Shown: in pieces, positions 25,900 to 34,533 of the stretch
Layout of the letters: every line of letters starts with the position of its first letter
Numbering within the stretch: the stretch's first letter is position 1
NCBI RefSeq assembly: GCF_029227915.1
Contig: NC_079885.1
Span: 28,833,001-28,897,000, forward strand
DNA from: Hydractinia symbiolongicarpus
Taxonomy: Eukaryota > Cnidaria > Hydrozoa > Anthoathecata > Hydractiniidae
Direction of reading: 5' to 3'
DNA: 64,000 nt
Program-made: the position numbers and the translations under genes
Notes under the pieces: generated by a model
What the model was told of the DNA's origin: nothing
Databases searched by the model: none
What the model saw: only the letters and a program-made list of their open reading frames with translations

Positions 25900-27148
25900 C
25901 GCTTTGTCACGAAATAGGTGTGTATCAGACCTCCGATTCCAACTATCAAAGCCCACAGGTTTTGACTCAACTAACCGACGGCTTCCTTTGCTCTATTGAG
26001 GATCCACGATACGATGGATCCAATTATACCTGGCAGTGATGCGACTGCGGCCCCGGCTAATCTCCCCAGGAGAGATCCTAGCGCGCTCAGCTTGTTCTTT
26101 ATCCATTCCCTCACACCACCTTCGGTTTTTTCATGATTTTCTGTATTACCGGTGGATGACCCCCCACCCCCAGGCGTCAAAGTTTCAACCAAAAGCCCGA
26201 TAACCATCCCGAACGCTGTTAGTACACTGACAACGGTGATACCCTGCTCACGGAATAGCGTTCGTATCTTTTCACCCAATGTTGTATCTTTGCTAAGTAC
26301 CTTGGCGATTGTCTCCTTTATGCTTTTTATCTGGGTGTTAAGTTCACCCTTGAGGATATTGATGGCATCCTGGTTGGCTTCCAACTCATCGTTTAGCTTT
26401 TCCAACCTCTCGGCCACCTGCTCCCTCTGTTCATCCGTGTATGAGGGATCTTCCAACTCCTTCAACTTCATTTGTTCCTTATGGATGTTGTTCTCGATAT
26501 CTACCTTTTTGGCGGTCGAGAGTTGGAGACTTCCCCGAATTTTTGCACCGAATTATCCAATCCGCGAATATCACCCGCGGGATATTCAGCTCTAAGTGTA
26601 CCATCATCGACCAGCGAGACCAGGTCCTCCGCACTGTTTACCACATCTCCAGACATAGTTTCTAATTCTATATCAGTCGCATTTTCTATTTTATCCGGTG
26701 ACGGTAGTCTCTCTTCTATTTTGTTTAGTCTGGCGGCCTGTCAGGGGGTTATACTACCTTTCGGTATATCAAACCCCAAACTGCACAGCCTTTTCTTGCC
26801 CAGTAGATCTGCAATGGTACCGGTAGACCTTAGAGATCCACCATGTGTCAGCGGTCTGTCATCACCCTTGTAGTATAATTCACCACCACGAATCTCAAAC
26901 AGATCGGTATGTATCACGCTCGGGTTCTCGTTTGGATATTTAGTTAATAGCACCTCATAGAGTGATTTAACCCGCTCACTAGTAACTCTAGCGCGTTGAG
27001 AGGAGCCTCCACCGAATGATGTCTCCTTTTCATCAGGTGTGTGTATCTGTACCCGTGTGCGTTCCTTCGGTACCAGGGGCGTGGTTTCATCGGCACCCTC
27101 ATCGGTTTGACCATGGTCACCAAACGGATCAATATCAATGTCCGCCAT
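25896..27148 (-). pseudogene. Large conserved coiled-coil protein with hydrophobic C-terminus, broken
   Basis: This is the counterpart of E1 11761-13084. It starts at ATG 27148 (MADIDIDPFGD); an upstream Met in the frame lies inside the neighbouring gene and is unlikely. Regions: acidic N-terminus, a small LYEVL-to-CSLGF domain, coiled coil, LFREQGITVVSVLTAFGMVIG, a Gly-rich linker, LAGAAVASLPGIIGSIVSWIL, then a terminal TM helix. Breaks: TGA at about 26741, further shift or stop damage between about 26475 and 26530, and TAG 25971-25973 at a Trp position, after which the final hydrophobic helix reads in frame to TAG 25896-25898. The build suggests a membrane-interacting minor virion protein; no enzymatic motif is seen. 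Confidence 0.75.
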
Positions 27149-27188
27149 TATTTTATTTAGAGGATAGTTTTTTCCTAATGTAATAGAA
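27149..27188. promoter_or_regulatory. 40-bp bidirectional promoter with repeated motif
   Basis: It separates the divergent coiled-coil and two-TM genes. It holds TTATTTAGAGGATAGTTTTT upstream of ATG 27189. A near-identical block (TTATTTAGAGTAAAGTTTTT) precedes the paralogous gene at 27673 by about the same distance, so this is a duplicated promoter. Confidence 0.55.
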
Positions 27189-27629
27189 ATGGTAGAGCGT
27201 TCTAGTACCAGAAAAGAAGCGTTTAAAACAGATATATCCAATTCTCAACTTGAGGAGCTGCTGAAATTACGAGGTAAGTTTCATGACAGGATATACAAAT
27301 ACGACAAAGCACTAAACCGATTAGTGATTTTGCGCATAATCTTGGAAACCTTAGCCGTTACCAGTTCGATAGCAGCTACCGCTACCATTATTAGAAATTT
27401 TAGGAATTCTATAGGACTTTCCGGTATATGCCTATCCAGCTCCGTTTCCCGTGCCATTATCGTAGCATCGATTAAGAGATATCGAAATAAACTTAACAAA
27501 GTCAGAGCCTCATGTCACGTTGTACAAAATGCCATCGATGTGTTCGATAAAACGCTACCAAACGGCCGGTACATCTGTAGAGCCGATTTTGAAAGTTTGT
27601 GTGAACTCTCAAGGATCTGGATAAACTAG
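27189..27629 (+). CDS. Two-TM protein paralogue, short form
   Basis: This 146-residue paralogue of the next gene has the shared SQLEELLKLRGKFHDR helix, two hydrophobic segments (about residues 49-66 and 77-95) and the IKRYRNKLNKVRA block. It lacks the N-terminal LYPxLP motif and the long C-terminal coiled coil of its neighbour and of E1 14903-15547. The glycine-rich turn between the hydrophobic segments is also degraded, so it may be a decaying or specialised duplicate. Its promoter motif is shared with the neighbour. Confidence 0.6.
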   Translation: MVERSSTRKEAFKTDISNSQLEELLKLRGKFHDRIYKYDKALNRLVILRIILETLAVTSSIAATATIIRNFRNSIGLSGICLSSSVSRAIIVASIKRYRNKLNKVRASCHVVQNAIDVFDKTLPNGRYICRADFESLCELSRIWIN

Positions 27630-27672
27630 ATATAGGTTATTTAGAGTAAAGTTTTTTTCTTTGTAATAACTA

Positions 27673-28272
27673 ATGGCCGAGCTTAAGATTTATCCAAAGC
27701 TACCAACAGCTTCCGAGTATTTAAGTGAGCGGGACAAGTTTAACACAAATACCGTGAACTCTGAACTTGAGGAGTTGATAAAATTAAAAAACAAATTCAA
27801 CACAAAGTATGAGAAATACAACAAGGCATTACACCGATTAGTGCTTTTAAATGCCAGCGCCACGGCCCTAACCATCACTTCGGGCATAGGTTCGGTGGTA
27901 ACCGGCGCCACACTCATCGGGATCCCCGCTTCCGTCGGATTGGGCGCCGTAGCACTGTCCGGATCCATTTTCACTGGTTCCATCATGGCTTTGATTAAAA
28001 GATATCGGAGCAAACTTAACAAAGTCATGAAATTATATGATGTTGCGACGTCTGCCATCGCCGTATTTGAAAACTCCTTCTCGCGGGCCCTGAATAATGA
28101 TGACATTAGTCACATTGAATTTCAAACCCTGTGCGGTATATACTACGAAGCTCTGGATAAAATTACGAAAACCGACAGAAAGATGGAGAGCGAAACGCGC
28201 AACCAGTTTGAAAAAAGTCTAATGGCCGAGGTCCAAAGTCTAAAAAAGACATTAAATCAGGAACAAAGTTAG
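27673..28272 (+). CDS. Conserved Polinton two-TM protein
   Basis: This 199-residue protein has an N-terminal LKIYPKLPTASEY motif, a helix with SELEELIKLKNKF, two Gly/Ala-rich hydrophobic segments (about residues 58-80 and 84-112), an IKRYRSKLNKVMKL block and a C-terminal coiled coil. It is the E2 counterpart of E1 14903-15547 and a tandem paralogue of the preceding gene. The preceding stop is 43 nt upstream and the repeated promoter motif lies in that gap. Function unknown; the hairpin-like TM pair suggests membrane insertion. Confidence 0.75.
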   Translation: MAELKIYPKLPTASEYLSERDKFNTNTVNSELEELIKLKNKFNTKYEKYNKALHRLVLLNASATALTITSGIGSVVTGATLIGIPASVGLGAVALSGSIFTGSIMALIKRYRSKLNKVMKLYDVATSAIAVFENSFSRALNNDDISHIEFQTLCGIYYEALDKITKTDRKMESETRNQFEKSLMAEVQSLKKTLNQEQS

Positions 28273-28348
28273 TAATGTGTGCCTGCATACCATTAGCATA
28301 TTTCGTGTGCTATTTGAAAAATTAATATTTGAAAGTAAGGCGGTTTGT

Positions 28349-28406
28349 GACATTATGTGGCGCGATCCCCGGCACAATCATCCTTACCTGTTTCTGGTAT
28401 AGATAC
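28349..28406 (+). repeat. Inverted duplicate of the gene end and hairpin at 19735-19793
   Basis: GACATTATGTGGCGC, CAATCATC and TGTTTCTGGTA occur in the same order as on the minus strand at 19735-19793, with a short deletion. The copied stretch is the last codons and the 3' hairpin of the 19782 gene. It now lies between the convergent two-TM and integrase genes. Its old stem is degraded; a small GATAC/GTATC hairpin at 28402-28418 lies 10 nt past the integrase stop. Confidence 0.6.
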
Positions 28407-28428
28407 TTTTTATGTATCGTCCCCTTTT

Positions 28429-29412
28429 TCACCAACCTTGCACATAATTAGGAGGTAATTCTGTATCTTCAGGTATTAACATCAATTCCTCTTTTACAAA
28501 AGCCCGTCTGGGTCCGTCTTGAACATAGCACATTACACGGTTACCAGGTTGCGCTATTACTTCACGCAATCTATATGTGTTTTTCGACCATATTCTATCG
28601 GTTGCCCGTCTGCGCCCATCATCATGCTCTTCACCGGGTTGTAGTAGATATCTATACAATCCATTTTTAGGTAATTCTACTTCAGGTGGATAATTCTCTC
28701 TTTTAGCAAGAGGCACCTCTTTCATTATAATAGCATCTTTTGGTTTCATACCAATCATCTGCGTCTTTGTATCGTTTAGGCTATCAATCAGTTTATACAG
28801 ATGCTTAACCCATGTAGATGATACCTTTTCCGAATCATTCAGTTCTTGAGCATCTTGTATTTTGAATATATTTTCCGCAAGTATCTTGTTCAACGCCTCA
28901 ACAAAAGCTGTGTGCGTATGCTTATATTTTGTAGTCGCCCTTTTAATTTCAACCTTATGCTTCTCCAACAGCTTTGTCACATCTGCTTTGAATTCTGAAC
29001 CGTTATCACATTGGAAAGTTTTCGGATAAGTTAATGGTCCTGCCTTGTAGATGTCCTCAATCATAGCGGCAACCTCTTTGGCTTTCTTACTCCTCAAAGG
29101 TCGGGCTACTTTGTATCTGGAAGCAGCATCGATTCCCGACAAAATGTACTTATATTTATTACCATACAGTATGTCACCGGGCATGTACAATAAATCGAAT
29201 TGATGTAAATCATTAGGGGTGGTAACTTCATAATGTGGTCTTTCAACATGTTTCGGAGCGGGTAAATGTACTTGCCAAAATGCTTGTTTTGATAGCCACT
29301 TCTTAATCTCCTTTGGCTTGAAACCGAATCCTCTTAAATTCTGAACAGCCTTTTGTCCTTTCCATAAATTTTGAGGTTGATAGTAAGTCTCTTGAAGTTT
29401 AGAGTTTGACAT
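28429..29412 (-). CDS. INT: Retroviral-type integrase (DD35E), intact
   Basis: This 327-residue enzyme inserts element DNA into the host genome. The catalytic triad is D73 (HQFDLLYMP), D136 (QCDNGSEF) and E172 (FVEAL), with exactly 35 residues between the last two. N-terminal residues 1-60 form a helical domain (YYQPQNLWKG to KKWLSKQAFW) that may bind the TIRs. The C-terminal part (about 240-327) is basic and SH3-like (TYRLREV, VMCYVQDGPRRAFVKEELM). The E1 copy is homologous but has lost D136 and carries a stop. The 5-bp target duplication around E2 matches this enzyme class. ATG at 29412, TAA-rich leader. Confidence 0.93.
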   Translation of the reverse strand: MSNSKLQETYYQPQNLWKGQKAVQNLRGFGFKPKEIKKWLSKQAFWQVHLPAPKHVERPHYEVTTPNDLHQFDLLYMPGDILYGNKYKYILSGIDAASRYKVARPLRSKKAKEVAAMIEDIYKAGPLTYPKTFQCDNGSEFKADVTKLLEKHKVEIKRATTKYKHTHTAFVEALNKILAENIFKIQDAQELNDSEKVSSTWVKHLYKLIDSLNDTKTQMIGMKPKDAIIMKEVPLAKRENYPPEVELPKNGLYRYLLQPGEEHDDGRRRATDRIWSKNTYRLREVIAQPGNRVMCYVQDGPRRAFVKEELMLIPEDTELPPNYVQGW

Positions 29413-29499
29413 TTTTTATTTATGCACACCTTTATTTATCTCTTTTTGTTATGATGTGGTACGATAAAAGTGCTTAAAGTTTTTTATATTTATATTAAT

Positions 29500-29769
29500 A
29501 TGTCAGACATGAATACCACACCAGATTACAAATTGATGAAACTGAGAGAGTTGCGAGAGGTTGCCAAATCCCGTGGGGTTAAGTATATTGCGGGGATGAA
29601 AAAATCCAAATTGGTTGAGGTGATTGAGAAGAATGATCTCGACCCATCCTACACCATCGATCTGGATACCAAGAAGGAATGGTATGGATACTGTTCAAGG
29701 TGGAGGTCGGACAACAGGGAGGCATATCTAAAATCTCAAAAACGTTATAACGACAAGAGATCCAAGTGA
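29500..29769 (+). CDS. SAP-like domain small protein
   Basis: This is an 89-residue protein starting at ATG 29500 (MSDMNTTPDY); the longer frame from 29470 needs a non-ATG start. Residues about 10-45 (LMKLRELREVAKSRGVKYI, then MKKSKLVEVIEK) fit a SAP helix-turn-helix. The rest is basic and Tyr/Trp-rich (WYGYCSRWR, KSQKRYNDKRSK), suitable for nucleic acid binding. It is analogous to the E1 gene 15620-15874. A TTTGTTAC/GTAACAAA hairpin follows 11 nt after the stop. Role inferred: a DNA-binding accessory protein. Confidence 0.6.
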   Translation: MSDMNTTPDYKLMKLRELREVAKSRGVKYIAGMKKSKLVEVIEKNDLDPSYTIDLDTKKEWYGYCSRWRSDNREAYLKSQKRYNDKRSK

Positions 29770-29780
29770 TTGGACATTTT

Positions 29781-29804
29781 TTTGTTACTCAGGCGGGTAA
29801 CAAA
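29781..29804 (+). terminator. 3'-end hairpin
   Basis: TTTGTTAC and GTAACAAA form an 8-bp stem with an 8-nt loop, 11 nt after the SAP gene stop. Outer ACAT/ATGT can extend it past a T-bulge. Confidence 0.6.
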
Positions 29805-29842
29805 TGTGGGTACCCATGGTGTACAGGTCACGAACCTCCAAT

Positions 29843-29895
29843 ACGATTTATAAAAAATGGGTTAAAGATTACAAAATCGTATATCATAACCAAGC
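29843..29895 (+). promoter_or_regulatory. Repeated promoter, copy 1
   Basis: ACGATTTATAAAAA starts 53 nt before the ATG and is followed by GGTTAAAGATTACAAAATCG and TATATCATA up to AAGCATG. Copies 2 (30568) and 3 (30979) are nearly identical in the same position. The TATAAAA box lies about 45 nt upstream of the ATG. Confidence 0.65.
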
Positions 29896-30411
29896 ATGTC
29901 TTCGAGAAATACAGTTGTTGAATTAAGAGCTCTCGCTAGAGAACGCGGCCTACGTGGCTACTCAAGTCTCAGAAACGATAAGCTGATCGAATTATTGACA
30001 CCCACTACAGTGTCAGCACCAGTTAAACCGATACCCGTGCCAAAAATGTACCTGACCTTATTCAGAAACTGGGAAGAGGATGGAGTAGAGACATCACTGG
30101 GATTCGCCCCTCATTGTATGAGTTATTACTACTTCGGTAATTATAATAGAGGATGGCGGCGTGGTAGTGAATATATCAAACCAATAGAGCTGCCGAATTA
30201 CAAAAATTTTACCGTGTCGGATATACCTGAAGAATACAGGGTTAATCCCATCGTTGACAGGAAGCTTGAAATACTGATTAGTCGTGGTGATTATCATGAT
30301 GAATATTACCAATTCTATCCACCTTGGGTACCGGTGTTTTCAAGGAGACATCTGACCAATCGGTGGGATCATCCAATATATCGATTGGCTGCCGGTATTA
30401 CTTTGTGTTGA
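29896..30411 (+). CDS. SAP-leader protein with unknown C-terminal domain
   Basis: This is a 171-residue protein. Residues 1-50 are a SAP domain (TVVELRALARERGLRGYSSL, then RNDKLIELL) followed by a PTTVSAPVKPIPVPK linker, nearly identical to the start of the E2 polymerase, including the DNA sequence. From about residue 52 it is a different, aromatic-rich domain (YYYFGNYNRGWRRGSEY, YHDEYYQFYPPW) that I do not recognise. The shared part includes the promoter, so the gene arose by duplication of a promoter-plus-SAP cassette. The SAP half probably directs it to AT-rich DNA or chromatin; the C-terminal role is unknown. A 24-bp perfect palindrome follows the stop. Confidence 0.65.
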   Translation: MSSRNTVVELRALARERGLRGYSSLRNDKLIELLTPTTVSAPVKPIPVPKMYLTLFRNWEEDGVETSLGFAPHCMSYYYFGNYNRGWRRGSEYIKPIELPNYKNFTVSDIPEEYRVNPIVDRKLEILISRGDYHDEYYQFYPPWVPVFSRRHLTNRWDHPIYRLAAGITLC

Positions 30412-30427
30412 AGGATTACGGAACTAG

Positions 30428-30451
30428 TTTGTTACTCGATCGAGTAACAAA
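30428..30451 (+). terminator. Perfect 24-bp stop-proximal palindrome
   Basis: The half-site TTTGTTACTCGA is followed directly by its reverse complement. It lies 16 nt after the stop of the SAP-leader gene and shares TTTGTTAC/GTAACAAA with 23963 and 29781. Confidence 0.65.
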
Positions 30452-30567
30452 TGTGGACCCTCGAGGTGCTGGTGGGTGGGTACCCATGGTGTATCGATGT
30501 ATGTATAACAAAGCGTGTTTTAGCATGATGGTTGCATTACAAACGAGGACACTCACGGCCCTCCGAC

Positions 30568-30620
30568 ACGATTTATAAAAATTGGATTAAAGATTACAAA
30601 ATCGTATATCATACACAAGC
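30568..30620 (+). promoter_or_regulatory. Repeated promoter, copy 2
   Basis: The ACGATTTATAAAAA block starts 53 nt upstream of the ATG, as in copy 1. The rest is the same GGATTAAAGATTACAAAATC block, then the TATATCATA and AAGCATG blocks. It drives a gene that does not share the SAP coding part. Confidence 0.65.
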
Positions 30621-30923
30621 ATGACATCGACATTTATTACTTCGATTTGTAACTTCCACCGAGACACATGTGTCTTAGTAGAAAATCTGGACTTAATGTG
30701 GCACATTAGCAATGAACTAACGGTTCTCGAACTGATAGCTATCGCTATGTATCTCGGAATACTTGACGAACAGGATCTCGATCGAGATCTCGGGCGTAAT
30801 GAGCTTTTCAAATTGGTGACCGATAGTATTATGTTACTAGCATGCACACCACCATCCGAATCGAAAACTGTAGAACAACTAAAGAAACTCGTCAGGGAGC
30901 ATTATCAGTACGGTTACCCATAA
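30621..30923 (+). CDS. 100-residue helical protein, possible death-fold domain
   Basis: The protein appears all-helical. From residue 24 it has alternating hydrophobic positions (LMWHISNELTVLELIAIAMY, then LGI), then EQDLDRDLG, FKLVTDSIMLL, a short loop and TVEQLKKLVREH. The order of helices with an L(A)xxLG turn and a late (T/S)VEQLxxLxR helix is like death-domain or death-effector folds, which bind host apoptosis or immune adaptors. This is a pattern impression only and a Bcl-2-like or novel helical fold is possible. It has promoter copy 2 upstream and a palindrome 16 nt after its stop, so it is an independent transcription unit between the SAP-leader gene and the polymerase. Confidence 0.5.
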   Translation: MTSTFITSICNFHRDTCVLVENLDLMWHISNELTVLELIAIAMYLGILDEQDLDRDLGRNELFKLVTDSIMLLACTPPSESKTVEQLKKLVREHYQYGYP

Positions 30924-30939
30924 TGTGATCACATGGATC

Positions 30940-30955
30940 TTACTCGATCGAGTAA
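30940..30955 (+). terminator. Perfect 16-bp stop-proximal palindrome
   Basis: TTACTCGATCGAGTAA, 16 nt after the stop, has the same core as the palindrome at 30428, with the 3' flank ACAAAT retained. A second 12-bp palindrome, ATGTGATCACAT, overlaps the stop codon at 30923-30934. Confidence 0.6.
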
Positions 30956-30978
30956 CAAATTAATCTTTTTATAGTTTC

Positions 30979-31030
30979 ATGATTATATAAAACCATCTTA
31001 AAGATTCAAAATCGTATATCATACACAAGC
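30979..31030 (+). promoter_or_regulatory. Repeated promoter, copy 3 (polymerase)
   Basis: The TGATTATATAAAACC block followed by TTAAAGATTCAAAATCG, TATATCATA and AAGCATG is slightly diverged from copies 1 and 2. It precedes the polymerase start. Confidence 0.6.
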
Positions 31031-34000
31031 ATGACTTCGAGAAATACCGTTGTTGAATTAAGAAAACTCGCTAGAGAACGAAATCTACATGGATACTCAA
31101 GGCTCAGAAAGGCCGATCTGATCGAATTATTGACACCCACTACCGTGTCAGCACCGGTTAGACCGGTACCCGTGCCAAGACCCACCATACCAGTACCAGC
31201 GCCGAGACCAAATAGACCAATACCGATGCCTAGACCCGTACCAGACCCGGGATACAAATCTCTGGAGGCGTTTCTAGGATCCGGTGGATCTAGACCTGTA
31301 CCAGCACCGAGACCGGCACCGAGACCCTTGAGATCTGGTACGGACATGGATATGTTCGAGCAGGAAGAAATGGCTAAAACTAGACCTCAGGTGAAAAGCA
31401 AGTTGATCGAATGGAGAGACTGGTTAATAAATCATGTACCTAAGGCTATTAAGGATAAAACAACAAAAGCTTTAAAAACCATGAAGGATAAGATCATGGG
31501 TTTTTATAAAAAGGGCAGTGGAGAGGAAGAGGTGAAAGAGGTGAAAGAGGAGGAAGAGGTGAAAGAGGAAAATCCTTATACTCCTATTGAAGAAGCGTTT
31601 GTGGGTTCCTACAAACGTTTCAAGATAAACTCAGATGGTAAGAAGAAGAATGTCAAGGTTTTTCTAAAACAGATTCAACCTATCATTAAGAGGCTAATGA
31701 GGGACGTGCTAGGTCAAAAGAAGTCGCTGAAGACCCAGGCAACCTTGTGGGTGAAGTGGGTAAGGGAGGACACCGGCTCGGCTGGTGTCACGTGTGTACA
31801 TGTTGATAAAGCTTTCAATAGCTATATGGAGATACTGCACGCCCACGATGACATTTCTGATGTTTTCGATCGGATGTGTACTAAGATATTCGAGCAGATT
31901 GAAAACCCTGCTCTACCCGCCAGCGGGTTCACAATCGAAAGGATCCTACATATGCATGTGGACTTTCATAAACTTAAATTAACCAGAGGTAGTTCTTACT
32001 TGCCGCTACCCAAGAATTTCAGTGGAAAGCGATCCGTGATTAACCCACATAACGAGGGTGACGAGGACTGTTTCAAATGGGCCGTTATCGCTGCTCTCAA
32101 TCATGGTAAGATCAATAATAACCCTGAACGAATCTCAATCCTTAGGAAGCATGATAAGTATAATTGGGATGGTATAACTTTCCCAATGGCTCTAAACAAG
32201 ATAGATCTCTTCGAGAGGAGGAACCCTGATGTCGCCGTGCATGTTTTAACAAAAGACGATGTAGAGGGTGTCTATATGTGTCAAAAGTCGAAGCATCTTG
32301 ACCGGGATGAGACGGTTGTTTTGTTTTTACTGTGTGAAGGGGATAAGAGGCATTATATCGCTGTTAAGAACTTGAGCGGTGTCCTGAGCAAGGCCAACTC
32401 AAAGCATAAAAATAAGGAGTATTATTGCTTGAATTGTCTCTCTGGTTTTCTAAGCGAACAGAAAAGGGATGAGCACTTTGAGTATTGCAAGAATAACGAT
32501 GCCGCTAATATTCAACTACCTAAGGAGGGTAGCACCTTAACCTTCACTGATGGTAAGTTTCATCTCAAGGTTCCATTCATCATTTATGCCGATTTCGAAG
32601 CTTTTACACAAGAATTGCCTGAGGATGAGAGAAAAGGCGGATCATCAACCGAGAAAGTTGGTAAACATGTCCCAACTGGATTCTGTTGTTATAGTAAATA
32701 TGCTCATGGTGAAGTTCCCAACCCTCTTAATCTTTACCGTGGTGAGGACTGTGTTCCGCGCTTTGTGGATCGTGTGGTTTCTGAGGCTGAAAGCTTATAT
32801 AACATGTTTCCTCAGAAAGAAATGGATCCACTTACGGATGAGGAGCATGACGGTTTCAATAGATCCGAGGTTTGCCACATTTGTATGAAGGAATTTGATG
32901 GTGATGATGACATCAAGGTTAGGGATTACTGTCATTTCACTAGTAAGTTTTACGGATCCGCCCATCAGGAATGTAATCTGCGTTACAAGGTTCCTAATTA
33001 TATTCCGGTTGTATTCCACAATCTTAGCGGATATGATGCGCATTTATTCATTAAGGAGCTTGCAAGGAAGTACGGAGAGGATGGTATGGGTGTAATCGCA
33101 GAGAATAAGGAGAAATATATCTCTTTCTCGACCGATGTTAAGGTTGGCGAATATATTAACAAAAATGGTGAGACTAAGGACAAAAAGATAAAGCTAAGAT
33201 TCATAGATTCGTTTAGATTTATGTCTAGCGGCTTGAACAATCTTAGTGCAAATCTCGCGGGTGTTAAAAACATGAGATGTGATGAGTGTAGCTCAGGCTG
33301 CTCGTTTGAATATATTGATGAAAACTATATTGCTCACGGGAAATGTGGTGAATGCGATGTCGGTTGCAATAGAAATCTTGATAAGCAGAGTTTACTTGGA
33401 AAGTTCCGTAATATGCACACGGGAAACGATGAGCAGTTCAGGTTGCTGTTGAGAAAAGGTGTATACCCATATGAGTATGTTAACTCATTCGATAGGTTTA
33501 ATGAAACTGAGCTCCCGTCAAAGGATGACTTTTATAGCGAGCTTAACATGAGTCACATCAGTTATGCTGACTATGAGCATGCTCAGAAGGTTTGGAAAGC
33601 CTTTGATATTAAGGATCTAGGTAAATATCATGACATCTATCTCAATACAGATGTTCTATTGCTCGCCGGTGTGTTTGAGACATTCAGAGAGACGTGTTTG
33701 AGATACTGCAAACTAGATCCCGCGCATTTTTACACAACTCCTGGATTAACTTGGCAAGCATGTCTGAAAAAGACCGGGGTTAGTCTAGATATATTGTCTG
33801 ATATTGAGATGGTCACGTTCATTGAAAGCAGTATTAAGGGTGGATTGTGTCAAGCTGTCCACCGCCACGCCAAGGCCAACAATCCATATATGGGCAATAT
33901 GTATAATACTTCGGAAGATACAACCTATCTGCAGTATCTTGATGCTAACAATCTGTATGGATGGGCTATGATTCAGAAGATGCCGACCGGTGGGTTTGAG

Positions 34001-34533
34001 TGGGATGATTCCGGTAAATTTACACCCGAACTCATTTCAGAGTTGGCTGTGGAAAACGGTGAAAAGGGGTACATGCTTGAGGTTGATGTTAGATATCCAC
34101 CTGATCTTCATGACGCACATAACGATCTTCCTTTCATGCCCGAGAGGAAGGTTATCAATGGGGTCGAGAAGCTGACACCATGTCTTTCGAGCAAGACAAA
34201 CTACATCATCCATATCCGTGCGCTTGCTCAGGCTTTGAATCACGGTATTGTTCTTGATAAGGTTCATAGAGTCTTGAGATTAATCAGAGTGCGTGGTTGA
34301 AGTCGTATATAGACTTCAATACACAGCTGCGCACGGAGTCGAAGAATGACTTTGAGAAGGATTTTTTCAAGCTGATGAACAATTCGTTCTTTGGTAAGAC
34401 AATGGAGAATCAGCGTAAACACAAAGACGTACGCTTGGCTACGAAGAAGGAACAGTATGAGAAGCTGGTGATGAAGCCAAACTTCAAGGGAGGGAGGTGG
34501 GTTTGGACGGATATTATAGAGCATACTCTATAA
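31031..34533 (+). pseudogene. POLB: Protein-primed family B DNA polymerase with SAP leader, 3' truncated
   Basis: The first frame gives 1089 residues: an N-terminal SAP domain (about 1-40); a Pro/Arg-rich linker with repeats of PVPAPRP type; an OTU-like Cys/His pair (DEDCFKW, HYIAVKN); a C2H2-like finger; Exo I ADFEAF (D521, E523); an HNH-like insertion (CHIC at 615-618, RDYCH to 635, AHQEC to 648); Exo II GYDAH (D669); and motif A DANNLYG (D971). A single-base frameshift near 34282 leads to a second frame (to 34533) with motif [12 protein letters not shown]. Sense coding stops at about 34490, exactly at the inner edge of the right TIR, so motif C (DTDS) and the thumb are missing. It cannot synthesise DNA. 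The SAP leader and promoter match the 29896 gene. Confidence 0.9.
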
